Shown: positions 12,087-22,306 of the stretch, one piece after another
How the letters are laid out: every line of letters begins with the position of its first letter
Numbering within the stretch: position 1 is the stretch's first letter
Assembly: GCA_036971715.1 (NCBI GenBank)
Contig: JAVHJL010000010.1
Span: 62,001-126,000, forward strand
Reading direction: 5' to 3'
Source of the DNA: Arthrobotrys musiformis
Taxonomy: Eukaryota; Ascomycota; Orbiliomycetes; Orbiliales; Orbiliaceae
Length of the DNA: 64,000 nt
Notes under the pieces: generated by a model
Databases searched by the model: none
What the model saw: the letters and a program-made list of their open reading frames with translations, nothing else
Told to the model about the DNA's origin: nothing
Position numbers and translations under genes: made by a program

Positions 12087-12541
12087 CTTAAGTATGCTGA
12101 CGTGAGAGCTGATAACAACTTAATGTTGGTATACTTTTCTAATGCGGCTTTTGGTGTTTTCGGTCTTGATTTTCAACTCCTTGTCAGCGACGAGGCTATA
12201 TATTGATTGTGGCTTTATCGCGAGTTCAAAAGTCGCCTATACAGTATTTTAGATCTGCGATCAAACCCTTGAAATTCAAAACTGAACACACAACGCATAA
12301 AACTTATGATGCATAGAACACATGTACACATCGGCTTTATTCAACTGACATTTAGCCGGCGGAGCAACATATGTGTAGTTTCCAGTTCATGTTAAAGATT
12401 AAAGTGGAATGTTTGTTATATAAAGAAGCCCCCTATTTTTCTATTGTTGGGGTTTCCTTCCTTATATGTTTCGTTTAGTTTTTCTGTACGCCTTCGATAT
12501 CGCGATACGTATCACACGCAACTAAGAGACAACAACCAAAT
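12087..12541. other. Boundary region and upstream region of the fucosyltransferase-like gene
   Basis: Base composition switches here from AT-rich to normal within a few tens of bases. The stretch has no gene. A TATATAAAG-like word at about 12,417-12,425 could serve as a core promoter element 120 bp before the inferred start codon. Confidence 0.5.
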
Positions 12542-14367
12542 ATGATCCGTCGAAGGTATATCATCCGGCTCTCGGGTATTTCATATAAATTTAGAGGATT
12601 TTCATATTAAGTTTTTATATCAGGCCAAAATTTCTTGTTGAATTCATTATCGGCGTGGCGGTGCTTTTGTTGTGGCGCTCCTTTTCGCCTTGGACGATCG
12701 TTGTCCAAAGACGTGGAGATTTTTGGGACCCGAATTCGAATATAACGATTTCGAACCATGTTGTGACATCAACAAAGCCTGTGGAGAAGCCCGAGGCATC
12801 TAGTCTAGGAAAGGATGATTTCGAACGGAGGCTAGGCGATTCTGAAGAAACCTTTTTGAAACTAGTTGGAACATCTTCAACCCCGCCTAAGATTTCCCGC
12901 GATGATGCCATAAGATTGATATACAATGTAAAACAGAAGGAAGACTGGTTGGACTTAATAGACGGGCAGGATGACCATGTAAGCCGGCTCTGGTGCTTAT
13001 AGATCTGATATATACTGATACACTATGACAGGGCCTTCTGGCCTTGACAAAAATTGTGCAGAGATACATTTACACAAAACAAAACCCACAAGATTGCGGC
13101 TCTCAAAGATACCTTATCCTCAATAAATTCCCTGGCGATGACGCCTTCGGTCTAGGTGCCATTATTCAACGTATCTCTGACTACCTCTCTGTAGCACTGC
13201 AAACCAACAGCATTTTGCTCTACGCAACCGAAAAATCCCCCGGGGAACACTTCATTTCGGAGGATGGGGCCGGGCAGTGTGGAAGGTCTTTGGATTGTAT
13301 ATTCCAAAAGCTTAGTAACTGTTCGAGCGCAGCCCAGAAGGGTATCAATGGCAATACCCGAAGTCTTTTTGCTGGCGAACCGTTAGATCTCGACGTAGAA
13401 GCCTTCCTAGCAAAACATAAATATCCAATCCCACTTGTGTTTGAAGAGGCTCTAAGAAAGATACAACCGGATGTCACTGGGGAGATGTTGAAATATTGGT
13501 GGAGAGCACAGGCAGCAGCGTATATTATGAGATTCAATCAAAATACTTCGCGGAGGTTGAAACAGTTCCGCCTCGGCGAAGGTACAAAACAACTCGGCAT
13601 ACAGTGGGACTTAAATGGAGACCCTATGGACGTCAATGTTCCCTTCCCTATCCCCGAGGGCACCATCAGCATGCATGTACGGCATGGGGACAAGGGGTAG
13701 GGAGACCTCCAAGAATGCCCACTTCGCTAGGTATCGTCTAATTTAGAAATAGATCCGAAATGCGCCTCGTGCCATTCAACGACTATGTCGTTCGGGCGGA
13801 AAAGTTCAGCGCCGAGAACCCTCTTGGAAATTGGAAAAGAGCCTTTCTCTCAACAGAAGACCCGAACGTTATCGAGCAGATGAAAACAATGGCACGGATA
13901 ACACCATTTTCGTACAGCGGGAGTAATTCAAGATGGACGTGGTATTGGACCGATATCCCAAGTAAGGCTCCCTTGACCTTTGCCACCTGGCCTGGAACTA
14001 GTTTTGATGATAGGAAGGGCTCAATACTGGCCCGGAAACACAACTCAAGGAATTCGGTAACAGAACGGACTTGACGATTAAATGGGTACTACAGCTGGTA
14101 ATGGCTATTGAATGTGATGTATTTGTGGGCACGAGGGGTGTAAGTTTCCGCCCGGGAATCGACTCCTAAAGCTGTTTGTTCTTGATGACTGATAGCAAGA
14201 AGTCTGGGTGGAACCGCCTCATAGATTCGCTGCGCTGCACTTGGCTAGCCTCTTGCAAACAGCCGTTCCTCGAGGTGGGATTTGAAAACGATTGGGTATG
14301 TGATGACACACGGACGACTCTTTCAAATACTATCTAACACTCGGTTTAGATAGGGTACGGTCCATGA
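12542..14367 (+). CDS. GT23-like fucosyltransferase-like protein, type II membrane
   Basis: Inferred exons are 12542-12555, 12624-12978, 13032-13696, 13747-13961, 14018-14139, 14203-14295 and 14350-14367, giving 493 residues. The start ATG is followed after 14 nt by a phase-2 intron. The result is a short basic N terminus (MIRRRPK) and a hydrophobic anchor (FIIGVAVLLLW), as in Golgi type II enzymes. The catalytic region holds DDAFGLGAIIQR, then MHVRHGDKGNRSEMRLVPF, WYWTDIPR, FGNRTDLTIKW, VGTRGSGWNRLID and LRC. These resemble the GDP-fucose-binding motifs of alpha-1,6-fucosyltransferases (HVRRTDK in FUT8) and fungal relatives. Introns 4 and 5 end in GAAG, needed to keep frame across the motifs. 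The last exon is uncertain: reading through the final intron gives a stop at 14,337. Substrate is unknown. The gene lies next to the RIP block. Confidence 0.75.
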
Positions 14368-14953
14368 GTGGCGTGCTCACAAAAAGTTGACCGCCTGTGG
14401 ACGCGCAATTTAATTAACCTGGTCCAGAAGTATATGTAGGTATGTATGCATTGATATAAGTACCTGCTTACTTAAGTAGCTATATGAACATATGAGTAGC
14501 TGCCTGAGCAGGTTGCAATTCCTCAAATGTATTGATATAATCTCCTGACTCTCACTTTACTTACCAGGTATGCACGTAAGTAAGGACTTGCTGTCGAGGA
14601 ATCTCGCGGACTTTGGATGTAGCTAAACTAAGATAAGGCTACAGATGTATATATAAGAAGTATGTATGTACATAGTATATTTCTTCCTTAGACTAACTAC
14701 TTAGTGTTTCTTGTGTTGCTAGAAACCTGGACGGGGTATACCTAGATGTGTTGTTTATAGTTCTGTGTACTTTATTTTTGGGACCTATTTCTTACCTCGG
14801 CTCGCGGTTAGACCGCCTGTTTTGGTGTATGATGTAGTCTTGGAACCTAGATGCGAGTAAGTGTTTAAAATATAGATAGCTTCTCCTATAGTAGCATTGT
14901 ATTTCTACGGTAAATCTTTCGGCGTCGCCCTAGGCTACTATAATCTTGGAGCA
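14368..14953. other. Intergenic, GTAGGTATGTA-like low-complexity DNA
   Basis: No gene is seen. The stretch is full of short related words such as AAGTACCTGC, TTAAGTAGC and AGGTATG (about 14,440-14,585), which recur in other intergenic regions of the window. Confidence 0.6.
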
Positions 14954-16618
14954 ATGGATCGATCTGCGGCGAAGGCAACATTTGCATCAACTATTGCACT
15001 ACTTGCAGCCTATTTCATCTTACCATGGGCTGTCAAGTATCCGACCCTTCTTGGAAAGACTCGACTTTGGGAACCAGATCCACAATTTGCTCATGTGCGC
15101 GAAACGTGTGTCGCCTTGCACCCATCACAGCTTCACGGCTGCGAAAAATTTAAAATAGTTGGCGATACGCTATTTGCCGCTTGCGTTTCTAGTTGGGCGT
15201 CTAGGAAAAAATGGTTCCCACCCATGGGGGAGTTCGACATGTCTCTTGGTGATGAGGCCGTTATTCGTGACAGCCTCTACATGGTTAATTTGAAGGTTTG
15301 ATATTCTCCGGATACCTTTAGGCTCTCGAAACTAAGCCAAGCTATTTCCTAGACACAAGAGTTGACACTGCTATCGATGCCGGATTTTCCGAAATATATT
15401 GACTTTTGTGTTCACGGTAAAAGCCCACGCTCCTACAAATAAGTGGTTACCCCTTTGAAATTGCTCAGCATTCATGCTAATTATCCACGGGTTTCTATTG
15501 TTATTGATTGATCCATAAAGGCATGGACATAGTAGAGGTTTCACCCGGTGATTTCTCTATATATATGGTAAACCACCGCAGGAGTGCTTCAGTGATCGAG
15601 AAGTTTAGCTACAAGGCGGGCAGCAAAGAGGTTCTGCATGTAGCAACATATAACGGTGCGTACTGCGTACCCGTTGTAAATCCATCATATCGGTCGCGCT
15701 TAACTGACTTCCTCGCCTTCCTACTTCCTCCCCGTTTACAAAAGGAACTCACCAAGGTCTTATTAATCCAAATGATATTTTTGCTGTTCCAACGTCTGGC
15801 ACTAGCGACATTGAAAGTGAGTTTTTTGTCACAAATGATCACTACTTCCGTTCCTCGAGGCTTGGCAGGGCTCTCGAGAAGTATCTCAGACTTCCCACCG
15901 GTTCTGTATACTATTACTCCACATCCACGGGATTCCTTAAGATGATAAGCGGTCTCTCGAATGCAAATGGTATGTCTAACCCTTCGCGAAACCGTTAAAA
16001 TCTTGTAGATATACCTTTTAACTTGTAAAACATGAAGGCATTGCTGGATTTCAAAGTCACAAGCTCGATTCCGCGCCAGGTCTAGCCAATATGGTTTTTG
16101 TGGCGTCGATATTAGAGGGAGTTGTGATAGCATATCGATATGCCCCGGGGAAAGTAACCGAAAAGGGAGGGTTTTTGAAACTTCGGAGCTTTGATTTTGA
16201 TTTTGTAATGGATAACCTCGCTATAAGCCAAGACGGAAGATGGCTCTACCTTACTGGTCACGGGGAGCCGGCAAACCTTGACTGGCATTGGAGATCCCCG
16301 AACAACATCCCTTCGGCCTCTGTGTCTTATCGTATGTCGCTGACTGAACTTGGATCACATTTTGGAAACAGAGGAGAGATGGGCGAACCAAGAGTGGAAA
16401 AAATTGTGGTCGATCGAATGGGTCTAATAGGCAATGCCTCTACCACAGCAGTGGGGGATGATGCGCTCAATAAATATTGGATTAGCGGACTGACCTTTCG
16501 TGGTAAGTACTGAAAATTACAGAACCTCTGGGAATGGCGAAGCGGTGATTAATAGTGCCTAGGGATCATGGAATGTCGGTTATACAAGAGCACCCCACAT
16601 GAAGAAGAGACGGATTAA
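14954..16618 (+). CDS. Paraoxonase/arylesterase-like beta-propeller protein
   Basis: Exons are 14954-15295, 15353-15416, 15521-15655, 15745-15969, 16038-16502 and 16563-16618, giving 428 residues. The N terminus has a hydrophobic segment (ATFASTIALLAAYFILPWAV), a signal peptide or anchor as in mammalian PON. Family motifs follow in order: HGMDIVEV, MVNHRR, LINPNDIFAVPTSGTSDIE, FFVTNDHYFRSS and NANGI. The Asn of NPND and the Asn-Asp of VTNDH correspond to the calcium-binding residues of PON1. Known PON-type enzymes hydrolyse lactones and aryl esters; the natural substrate here is unknown. Introns 2, 3 and 4 all end in AAG. The last exon was chosen because it gives the PON-like ending GIMECRLY; an acceptor at about 16,520 would give a different short tail. 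Confidence 0.75.
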
Positions 16619-17296
16619 TCATAGGACCGGAGCCTCGACATGGATACGAACTATGGCTGGATTTTCCTCTGGGTAGTATTCGATGTTTCCTGGTATTTGG
16701 AATTTGGTTTTTATAATCCGCTGTTTATGCCCAACTGCAAGTCGGGGCCTTTTCATGCTTAAGAAGAATCCTGTAGGATCCCAGAACTTGTTGTTTGCAT
16801 TAGAGGGCTCTATAAAATTATGGTAGCGTACGTAGGTACGTAGCATAGTATTAGTTCGGTCGGGTTTGAGTGGCACCGTAGGCACCCACTATAACAAGGA
16901 GGTGCGTAGATTCTGCACTGCTGATCGAATAACACTTGAAAGGCGCTGGGGGAAAAAAAAAAAAGCACTTGCCTAGAAAATTAAAAAGCCTTCGACTCGC
17001 GCCCGCTTCAGTGATATAGTTATAACTGTCTTAAAACAAAAACCTTCCGGTTCCCTTTACTAGGCAAGCTCTCCACCGCGACAAGCAATAAAATACAGAG
17101 CCGTCCGTGTCAGAGGTATCTATGATCGGTTTCGGGACAACCAAACCAAGAGCCGACTCGCGGAAAGTAGACTAGTACACCGCACAGCGGTTGCCGCGTA
17201 AAAGATAACCTTTCCTTGTAGACCAGATTTAGCTAGAGAGAAGGCCTGTAGCCATCCGCTAATAATAGTATTAGATCCCGATGCTCTCGCAATAAT

Positions 17297-17320
17297 GGGG
17301 GGGGGGGGGGGGGGGGGGGG
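17297..17320 (+). repeat. Poly(G) homopolymer, 24 nt
   Basis: Twenty-four consecutive Gs, flanked by AATAAT and CGTTTT. The length may be unstable or affected by sequencing. Confidence 0.9.
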
Positions 17321-17551
17321 CGTTTTAGTGAAACGACAGGTATCAGGGTAGTACACTAATTTTCCTATCAAAAATAACATGGCCTAAGTAACAAAAGTAT
17401 TATGCTAAGTACCTAGGCATTGGATTCGATCTTCTAGAAATATGTCTAATGGATAAATTTTGTCGTACAGGTTGGATTGCACCATTTGTGTTGCTACTGT
17501 TGTATATTTATCTCAACGGGTTTGATCCGGCTAGATTCCGAACAAGGTTAG

Positions 17552-17558
17552 TTAGGGT
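17552..17558 (+). promoter_or_regulatory. Candidate Tbf1/telobox-type site upstream of eL8
   Basis: TTAGGGT lies about 160 bp before the eL8 start codon. TTAGGG boxes bound by Tbf1 are known upstream of ribosomal protein genes in ascomycetes such as Candida albicans. A 7-bp match can occur by chance, so position and gene identity are the only support. Confidence 0.35.
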
Positions 17559-17718
17559 GTCAACCCTTGCAGAGTCGCCACACAACTTAAGCCTTTTTCC
17601 ATATTTCAGATAATTCTTTTATGACAGGTTTTTCGTTACTCACGATCCACAAATCACTACCCATCAATCGAATATCCATCAATTCGACGAATACAGCTCC
17701 CAACGTCAAAGTAATAAA

Positions 17719-19008
17719 ATGGTAAGGAAATGCCCAAAAGCTCTCGGACTAGACCGCAACGTTCGCCCCGCCCACTCGTAACGTCGGAGACTCCAACGAA
17801 AAAAAATATCAGCAATGATGCATGATTTCAAAGTTGGCTTGGACGTAGTACCTGAGTGGAGCGAAATCCACATCGAAAGCGTACATGCTGTGGAAATCGT
17901 CACACTTGTCTTTGGATAGGGGCGAGGACTAGTCGGTTGATGTCGTCATGATATCTCGAGTGGTGCCTCTTAGAGTTGCAAGTTTTTTGACCGCTTCATC
18001 TGCTGATCAGAAACTGTCTCCATGACCAGCCCCCAAAAGGAAAGAAAACCGCCCCCGCTCCGTTCCCGCAATCAAAGGCGGGAGCTGGAAAGGGTAAACA
18101 GAAGGTAGTGTATCGGATTTCAATCCTATAACATGTTGTTGGAAGTTCTAACGTTGCCTGCTGCAGAACCCTTTGATCGAAAAACGTTCACGAAATTTCT
18201 CGATTGGTCAAGATATTCAACCCAAACGCAACCTATCTCGTATGGTTAAATGGCCTGAATATGTTCGAATTCAACGACAAAAGAAGATTTTGAACCTTCG
18301 CTTGAAGGTCCCTCCGGCGATTGCCCAGTTTCAAAATGTTCTAGACAAGAACACTGCGACACAGTCTTTCAAACTTCTTAACAAATACCGACCAGAAACG
18401 AAAGTTGAACGGAAGGAGCGTCTCACTGCGGAAGCTACTGCCATAAGTGAGGGCAAAAAGAAGGAGGACGTCAGCAAGAAACCATATACAGTCAAATACG
18501 GACTGAATCACGTCGTCGGATTGATTGAGAATAAAAAGGCTTCTCTCGTCCTAATCGCGAATGACGTAGACCCAATAGAACTCGTTGTTTTCCTCCCAGC
18601 TCTCTGCAGAAAGATGGGAGTTCCTTATGCTATCATCAAGGGAAAGGCTCGATTGGGCACCGTGGTTCACAAAAAGGTGCGCGGATTATTATCGCTAGTC
18701 CTCCATAAACACATTTTTTGAAAACAAGTGCTTACACAGCTGAGTTGCAGACCGCAGCAGTACTCGCATTCACGGAAGTTAGGTCCGAAGACAAGAGCGA
18801 GCTCTCAAAGTTGGTGCAGACAATTGCGTCCGGATACACAGAGAAATATGAGGATTCTCGAAGAAAATGGGGTGGGCATATATTGGGAGCTAAGGTGAGA
18901 AGCTGTAAAGCCCAATCTGCTTGACATGATAGTGCTAACTATTTGCGATAGGCCGTTGCCAAAGAATTGAAGAAAAAGAAGGCCTTGGAAAGTGCACTAA
19001 AGATCTAA
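17719..19008 (+). CDS. RPL8: 60S ribosomal protein eL8 (L8/L7a)
   Basis: Exons are 17719-17721 (only ATG), 18030-18104, 18167-18676, 18751-18894 and 18952-19008, giving 262 residues, the usual length. The protein begins MPPKGKKTAPAPFPQ and contains NPLIEKRSRNFGIGQ-like text, then RKMGVPYAIIKGKARLG and VHKKTAAVLAF. This is the L7Ae-type RNA-binding fold of large-subunit protein eL8, which binds 25S rRNA at the 5.8S interface. The first exon is inferred because the second opens in phase 0 without a start codon, behind an intron ending CCAG, and ATG|GTAAGG at 17,719 supplies both start and donor. Intron 1 is 308 nt, far longer than the others. I see no convincing C/D snoRNA in it, although a weak AATGATG...CTGA pair exists. 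Confidence 0.9.
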
Positions 19009-19871
19009 TCTGTTTTTTTCTTCTCGTTTCTCATACCTTTGTAATCATACTTCAGCACTTTCATAGGTCCCGTCGAGAATCGGTGGTTAATTGGTCCTTA
19101 CGATCGACCTGTTCTCTTGAAAGCCAACCCATCGTAGATAGTCTCTTTATCGCAGTCGTAGCACTAAGTCAGGCGTCAAGGCTCTAGAGAATAAAAGGCA
19201 ACAGTGCCACCCTTCATTCTTGATCTGTATGCCGGTGCCGCTGAGGCCTCTTTCTACAAGAGGATGAAGCAGGCGCTACTAGTACAACATTACTAAAACA
19301 TAAAACACCAGCCCTGGACAACTGCTCATTTTTTTACAGAGTAAAGTTGTGTGGGCTCGCGCTTGGAATATCACATGGAAGCATGTTTCTTTTAGGAGGG
19401 CCTGGGAATTCTTGACAGGCAGGAATAGGTGATGTACTTACCTTAACTCAGGAGGCATTTTGCAGGGGTTTGGATGTCTCTCTTCCACCTCACAAGCGTC
19501 CTAAAGGGCCTCTAAGACGGCTTTATTTGCTGTGAAGCCCGATTCAAGACCGACTTTTGATTGAGAGCTGAGAAAAAACCCAGCCTTTACCCTACGGTAA
19601 TTCGTGGAAGAATTTTCAACTCAATCTCCGTCATGCGATTTGATACCGAACCACACAAACAACACAAAGCTACTACTATGTGTCTATAAATTTGGTACGC
19701 CTTGGAGTCGACTTGTGTGGTTTCTCTTAGTTGCTTTTGATCCGTAAAGCCTACCAAAGGAGCGCCAAAGACCCCCTCCAGCGAATACGAAAATAATTGA
19801 AGATACCACAAGATAATAAGAATAAAAAACATCTGTTTGTATTGACAACCCCTTGAAAAGAAAGAAAAGAA
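19009..19871. other. Intergenic, eL8 terminator side and glycerol kinase promoter side
   Basis: A T-rich stretch follows the eL8 stop (19,009-19,035). No further gene or RNA is recognised. The 100 bp before the glycerol kinase ATG are A-rich (AAGAAAAGAAA). Confidence 0.5.
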
Positions 19872-22055
19872 ATGGTGCTCGAGTCTAGGAAATTCACGGC
19901 CGCTATTGACCAGGGGACTACGTCTACGAGGTTTTTTATTTTCGACGAAAGAGGAGAACCAGTAGCTAAGCATCAGGAAGAGTTTGATCAAATCTATCCT
20001 CATTCTGGGTATGCCTGATATCCAAGGAGCGGCTTGAATTCTCCTTCTTTGGCTGGCAATGCATGTAACTGACTGCTAACTATTCCGCTACCTACTGCAA
20101 TACCTGAGAAAGATGGGTGGAGCATGACCCCTTTGTTCTGACCAAGTCGGTGGAGAACTGTATCGAGGCCGCTACAGCTCAGTTTATCGCAGCTGGGCAC
20201 AAAACCCAGGATATTTGTGCACTTGGAATTACAAACCAACGAGAAACCGCTGTGGGTCATTTCTAGATTTGAATACTGTCTCCATTGTGATGGGTATGCA
20301 CCTATGCAACTAACTAATACATTATTGATATAGATTGTTTGGGATATTCGAAGTGGAGAAGCCTTGTACAACGCCATCGTCTGGGCCGACAGCCGCACCA
20401 CCCACATTGTAAGGCAGCTGAAGTTGGAGGATGCCGCCGACAAGATTCTCCCCAAAACGGGTTTACCCCTTTCTACTTATCCATCAGCAGTGAAGGTCAA
20501 ATGGATTTTAGAACACTCTAGAGCTGCTCGTGAAGTTTACGAGGCGGGGTACCTTGCCTTTGGTACCGTTGACACCTGGTTGCTCTACAATCTTGCCGAA
20601 GGGTGTTCTGGGGAAAAACTCCATGTGACAGATGTCACAAACGCATCACGCACCATGTTTCTCGATATCAACACACTAGAATACGATCCCTTCCTGATAA
20701 GGTTCTTTGGGCTTGAAAAGTTGCTATTACCGGCAATCGCGTCTTCTTCTAACAGCAAGGCATATGGGGTTTTGGCGAAGGGCCCCCTTAAGGGGGTGAG
20801 AGTAACCGGGTGCCTTGGTGATCAGAGTGCTGCTCTAGTCGGACAAAAAGCGTTCGAACAAGGCATGGCGAAAAACACCTATGGGACAGGGTGTTTCATG
20901 CTCTACAATACAGGGAACCAACCTGTTAGATCGAAAAATGGGCTACTTACTACTGTTGCGTTTCAATTCGAAAACCAACCACCCGTTTACGCCCTTGAAG
21001 GATCTATCGCCGTTGCTGGTTCTGCAGTAAAATTCCTAAGGGATAATTTGGGCATAATAAGGGAGGCGAATGAGATTGGGGAGCTCGCGATGTCAGTTCA
21101 AGGTGAGTGCGTGCATTCGAATGGTGTGTGTTTTTTTATTTTTTTTTCAAACAAGCTGACGTCTGTAGACAGCGGAGGGGTCGTTTTCGTAACCGGTATT
21201 GCGGGGGAATTACGAGGTTGGAGAATAACACACGCTGACATAGGTGCTAGCGTTCGCCGGACTTTTCGCCCCGTATTGGATTGACGATGCGCAAGGAACT
21301 ATATGTAATACGAAAAGTTTGGAGTATGTATAATGTGGTTGGTTATGGGCTAATACGGAGGTGTAGTCGGCATTACGAATTACACTAAAAAGGAGCATAT
21401 TTGTCGGGCGACAATTGAAGCGACTTGTTTCCAGGTATGATTTTTCTACCCCGCTAGTCAGATAGCGTCTTTGAAAAGCCTCTAATGAAACCGCTTACAG
21501 ACAAAAGCCATCATGGATGCGATGGAGAAAGGCTGGTCCTCATATGCCTATCATCGTAATTGCGTATCTAACTAGGTTGAAATATATTTAGATAGTGGCA
21601 TTGCTATAAAAAATTTGGCTGTAGATGGCGGGATGAGCAACTCCGATGAATGCATGCAGGTAAGCATACACTGGGTACTAAAGTTCTGTTGGGCAGGAGT
21701 CATCTAAATCACAGTTTAGTTACAGGCCGACATAATTGGTACGTTGAATCTGTGACGGTCACAGTACGAAGCTAGAATACAAGGCTCTAACATTCTAAAC
21801 CTAGGCGTCGGCGTTGATCGGCCGGCTATGCGTGAAACCACAGCACTTGGAGCAGCTATTGCGGCGGGGTTTGGTGTCAATCTTTGGTCGTCTTTCAATG
21901 AGTTAGACCACGTGAATTGTCGTAATCACCGAAAATTTAGCGCGCAAACCTCCCCAGCACAAAGAACGAAGCGATTTCGCCAATGGGAACGTGCTGTCGT
22001 AATGTCAAAAGGCTGGCTGACATCAGAAGATATTGACAAAGAGTACGACGACTAG
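19872..22055 (+). CDS. GUT1: Glycerol kinase
   Basis: Exons are 19872-20008, 20113-20251, 20334-21102, 21169-21195, 21251-21304, 21367-21434, 21501-21531, 21592-21659, 21726-21738 and 21805-22055, giving 518 residues, normal for the FGGY family. It phosphorylates glycerol with ATP to sn-glycerol 3-phosphate in the cytosol. Landmarks in order: AIDQGTTSTRFF (phosphate loop), ITNQRET, IVWADSRT, LGDQSAALVGQ, TYGTGCFML, GLFAPYWIDDAQG, LAVDGGMSNSD and TTALGAAIAAG. Two oddities are needed for frame: intron 7 (21532-21591) starts with GC rather than GT, and exon 9 is only 13 nt. Intron 1 ends AAAG. Every junction restores a conserved family motif, so I take the gene as intact. It converges with YME1, with 251 bp between stops. 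Confidence 0.9.
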
Positions 22056-22306
22056 AGCTGGTACTTTGGAATTGACATCGAACGAGAGATGAGACCATCT
22101 GATTTCGGAAAGGAATAGCAAGGGGAGGGGTGATTAGCAGAGAAAAAGCGGCCCAAAATTTTTTTTTCAAAAGATGATGCAATATAAGTGAGGAGCGTCC
22201 CGTTCCATAAACGAAGTACCCCTCCAATTATACACAGAAATGTAGATTTTTTTTCTAGCAGTAGAGTCTTGCGGACACTACAGGGGAGGTCCCAAGGTGC
22301 ACTGTC

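Larger units (their letters stand above)
16619..17718. other. Intergenic region with 24-base G run; upstream of eL8
   Basis: No gene is supported. It contains an A run at about 16,954-16,965, a pure run of 24 Gs (17,297-17,320) and the eL8 promoter region (17,400-17,718). Confidence 0.6.

Noticed and set aside
11925..12206. 93-codon plus-strand frame at the edge of the AT block
   Set aside because: It starts inside repeat copy C and has no domain; its first half reflects T-rich sequence. Its last ~35 codons are in normal DNA but show nothing recognisable.
12615..13537. Minus-strand frames opposite the fucosyltransferase-like gene
   Set aside because: They are antisense shadows of well supported exons with family motifs on the plus strand.
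16619..16885. 88-codon minus-strand frame after the paraoxonase-like gene
   Set aside because: It begins with a non-ATG codon and shows no domain; probably chance.
17722..18029. C/D-box snoRNA inside eL8 intron 1
   Set aside because: C- and D-like boxes are imperfect, there is no clear terminal stem, and I see no long complementarity to rRNA. Kept only as a remark.
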